From Alphaproteobacteria bacterium (GTDB lineage: Bacteria > Pseudomonadota > Alphaproteobacteria > CAAGCB01 > CAG-977): a DNA stretch of 8,037 bases. Below the pieces are notes generated by a model. That model had not been told where the DNA came from and made no database searches. It was given only the letters and a program-made list of their open reading frames with translations. Below are positions 6,396-8,037 of this stretch, piece after piece; within the stretch, counting starts at the first letter, position 1, and each line of letters starts with the position of its first letter. A program made the position numbers and the translations under genes. Where the stretch lies: the NCBI GenBank assembly GCA_900768185.1, contig CAAGCB010000039.1:1-8037 (forward strand), written 5' to 3'.

Positions 6396-6420
6396 GTTAA
6401 AACCCTTTATAATTGGAGCG

Positions 6421-6449
6421 TTTATACCCCTTTGTTCCGCGAAAGTCAA
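6421..6449 (-). promoter_or_regulatory. Sigma-70 promoter of the ffh operon
   Basis: TTGACT (6444–6449) and TATAAA (6421–6426) with a 17-base spacer, both 5/6 to consensus. The predicted start near 6414 gives a leader of about 105 nt before the ffh ATG. Confidence 0.85.
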
Positions 6450-6564
6450 CATCTTTTACACCGTTTGCCGACACGCCGAATCAAGATTCGCCAGCCCCTC
6501 CCCCAGCAATCGGCAACCCCGTTATCGCTTCCTTTCCAATCAAAACGCGGTATAATCCCCAACG

Positions 6565-6593
6565 AAAAAGCCATTGAAAAACAAGGGCTTTTT
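6565..6593 (-). terminator. Intrinsic terminator after the Cas2 remnant
   Basis: AAAAAGCC (6565–6572) and GGCTTTTT (6586–6593) form an 8-bp stem, with an inner TTG/CAA extension around five A. T tracts flank it on both strands, so it may work in both directions. It lies 20 nt after the stop of the Cas2-like frame and separates the ankyrin transcript from the ffh promoter. Between it and that promoter (6450–6564) I see only a short palindrome at 6477–6490. Confidence 0.75.
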
Positions 6594-6613
6594 CTTTTAT
6601 TTCCGACAAAAAA

Positions 6614-6820
6614 TCACAACAAAACCAACTGTTCGGAGCCGATTTTTTCCGTTTTTTTCGCAACGCCGACCAGAATATCCATCGCGGCGTACTGCTTTTC
6701 CGTCACCGATAAAACGCGGACACTGCCCGCGTCGGGGACCAAGGTTTTCAGCCGTTTTTTGTGTTTTTCGGCGGTGTCTTCTCCCTTGCATATCCGCGAA
6801 CAGACCGACAGCTGCGACAT
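6614..6820 (-). pseudogene. cas2: Truncated Cas2 (CRISPR adaptation) remnant, 68 codons
   Basis: The frame from ATG 6820 reads LSVCSRICKGEDTAEKH, then SVRVLSVTEKQYAAMDILVG and finally EKIGSEQLVLL. These match the middle and end of Cas2 as found in type II loci: the QFSVY-R strand, the VRxLxVTEKQY strand with the following helix, and the terminal EQLVLF strand. A full Cas2 has about 95–110 residues. Here roughly 33 N-terminal residues are absent, including beta strand 1 with the conserved metal-binding Asp of the FDLP motif. The conserved Tyr of SVY is Cys. Cas2 normally forms the Cas1–Cas2 integrase that inserts spacers; this fragment should not fold normally. It starts 5 nt after the ankyrin stop and has no strong Shine-Dalgarno. 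An in-frame ATG at 6862 inside the ankyrin gene could also start it. The frame is free of stops, so loss may be recent or the fragment may still be translated. VapD or another ferredoxin-like protein is a less likely reading. Confidence 0.75.
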
Positions 6821-6825
6821 AATTA

Positions 6826-8037
6826 TTACTTTCCCGCGCTTACTTTTTTCAGTAATTCCCAATACCGTTCGTCCGTGATGACGTTCTGGTTTTCCGCGCG
6901 CAAGAAATCGGCGATTGTTTCGCCTTTTCCGGAAACGGCGCTCATATCCGCGCCGTGTTTGCGCAACAGATCCAGCCGGTTCAGTTTCCGCGTCACCGTT
7001 TCCCGCGTTTTCACCGTGTACGCGACCGAGCTGTTGCCGTCGGCATCAGTGGCGTTGACGTCCGCCCCCGCCGCAATCAGTTTATTTAAAACGGAATCCG
7101 ACGCCTTTGCCTTGACCGCCGCGATCAAAGGCGTTTGCCGATCCGCCGATCGCGCGTTGACATCGGCGCCGTTTTTTATCAAAAACGCGACCGTATCCGC
7201 CCTACCGCCGTTTTCCAGCTCTCGGATCAAAGCCGTCCGTCCCTTTGCGTCGGCGGCGTTGACCTTCGCCCCCGCCGCAATCAGTTTATTCAAAAGGGCG
7301 GTCGACGCTTTTGCCTCGATCGCCGTAATCAAAGGCGTTCTGCCGTCCGCCGACCGCGCGTTGACATCGGCGCCGTTTTTTATCAAAAACGCGACCGTAT
7401 CCGCGTTGCCGCCGTTTTCCAGTTCTCGGATCAAAGCCGTCCGTCCATTCGAATCGCGACCGTCGACTTTCGCCCTGAATTTCTTTAACAGCAGCGCCTT
7501 TTTCGCGCTTTTGGCTTCTAAAAGGGCGTAGGCGAACAAGGGCGTTTTTTTGTTGACAAGAACATTCGGATCGGCGCCGTTTTTTAACAAAAAGCGCATG
7601 GCGTCAGCCGAGCCGCCCCGCCGCAGAACCGTCGCCAAAGGCGTGTTCCCGTTTTCTCCGCACCTGTTGACGTCAGCCCCATGCTTCAACAGCGTCCGCG
7701 CCGACAGGTAATTCAACGTCGTGCCTTTCATAACGGCAACGGTCAAAAGCAAATCGCCGCGTTCGTTTGTCGCGTTCGGGTTCGCGCCCGCCCGCAACAG
7801 CGGTTCCACCGCCGGCGGGAAACGATCCAGCGCGCAAAATAAAGCGTTGCCGCTTGCGCACGCGTTTTTTTTCAAATTGATGCGGTATTTCAGCAATTCC
7901 GAAACAATGGCAAGATTTTTCGCTTTGATCGCGGCGGCAATCGGCGTTCTGCCGTCCTCGTCGCGGTTCGGATCGACGCCCGCCTGCACATATTTGACGA
8001 CGCGGGAACTTCTGCCTTCGTTGACCGCCTCAATCAA
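6826..8037 (-). CDS. Ankyrin-repeat protein, 5' end beyond the window
   Basis: The 404 visible codons are open to the right edge, so the true start lies outside. About eleven ankyrin repeats are seen, with the pattern D-x-x-G-R-T-(A/P)-L-I … L-(I/L)-x-x-G-A-(D/N)-x-N-A, each 29–36 residues. Two of them, a unit of 68 residues, are duplicated almost exactly in DNA (7050–7250 and 7254–7454). The last repeat ends in GADMSAVSGKGETIADFLR, and a capping tail (YWELLKKVSAGK) follows. No catalytic domain, membrane segment or signal peptide is visible in this part. Ankyrin repeats bind proteins. In host-associated bacteria such proteins are often secreted effectors, but nothing here shows secretion. It is followed by the Cas2 fragment, which it may have displaced or been inserted next to. 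Confidence 0.93.
   Translation of the reverse strand: MIEAVNEGRSSRVVKYVQAGVDPNRDEDGRTPIAAAIKAKNLAIVSELLKYRINLKKNACASGNALFCALDRFPPAVEPLLRAGANPNATNERGDLLLTVAVMKGTTLNYLSARTLLKHGADVNRCGENGNTPLATVLRRGGSADAMRFLLKNGADPNVLVNKKTPLFAYALLEAKSAKKALLLKKFRAKVDGRDSNGRTALIRELENGGNADTVAFLIKNGADVNARSADGRTPLITAIEAKASTALLNKLIAAGAKVNAADAKGRTALIRELENGGRADTVAFLIKNGADVNARSADRQTPLIAAVKAKASDSVLNKLIAAGADVNATDADGNSSVAYTVKTRETVTRKLNRLDLLRKHGADMSAVSGKGETIADFLRAENQNVITDERYWELLKKVSAGK
7050..7454 (-). repeat. Two tandem 204-bp units inside the ankyrin gene
   Basis: Two consecutive units of 204 bp, 68 codons or two ankyrin repeats, are nearly identical in DNA. For example 7151–7200 is an exact 50-base match to 7355–7404, and the stretches on either side differ at few positions. 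Synonymous sites are also conserved, indicating recent duplication or gene conversion. A more diverged copy of part of the unit is near 7567–7605. Confidence 0.9.

Noticed and set aside
6310..6613. CRISPR array next to the Cas2 remnant
   Set aside because: No direct repeat of 20 bases or more recurs at spacer-like intervals. The stretch is explained by a terminator, a promoter and the ffh leader.
6348..6878. Plus-strand frame of 176 codons across the ffh promoter and Cas2 remnant
   Set aside because: It has no family motifs, and it runs through a promoter, a terminator and the minus-strand Cas2 frame.

Overview
All genes in this window lie on the minus strand, so the description reads from high to low coordinates. 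The core is the ribosome and protein-targeting operon ffh–rpsP–rimM–trmD–rplS, followed by asd. This gene order, with an Ffh carrying LTRVDGDSRGG and an S16 with an Ala/Lys-rich tail, points to an alphaproteobacterium. Ankyrin-repeat and small cysteine-rich secreted proteins on either side suggest an uncultured host- or gut-associated lineage; that last step is inference.

Right end (8037–6560): an ankyrin-repeat protein, 5'-truncated by the window edge. Five bases after its stop comes a 68-codon reading frame that matches the C-terminal two thirds of a CRISPR adaptation protein Cas2. The first beta strand and the metal-binding Asp of Cas2 are missing, and a strong intrinsic terminator follows. 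No CRISPR array, cas1 or cas9 is visible, so this looks like the scar of a lost CRISPR-Cas locus.

Middle (6449–2808): a near-consensus sigma-70 promoter drives the ffh operon. Its leader of about 105 nt can fold into a compact three-way junction ending next to the ffh Shine-Dalgarno site. The five genes are tightly packed (1–39 nt apart) and end at a strong terminator. They encode SRP GTPase, ribosomal proteins S16 and L19, the 16S maturation factor RimM and the tRNA m1G37 methyltransferase TrmD, so protein synthesis and membrane targeting are co-expressed.

Left part (2790–1): asd (aspartate-semialdehyde dehydrogenase) has its own terminator. After it comes a gene-free stretch of about 350 bp holding an apparent structured RNA: a 22-bp long-range helix, several hairpins, an intrinsic terminator 11 nt before a strong Shine-Dalgarno, and a 10-bp alternative pairing that would disrupt that terminator. 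It lies directly upstream of two consecutive secreted Cys-rich proteins, the second cut by the window edge, and may be an attenuator or riboswitch-like leader for them.

The points most worth a second look are the Cas2 remnant behind the ankyrin gene, the structured leader of the Cys-rich genes, and the ffh leader. Homology calls are from recalled family motifs; no searches or folding programs were run.
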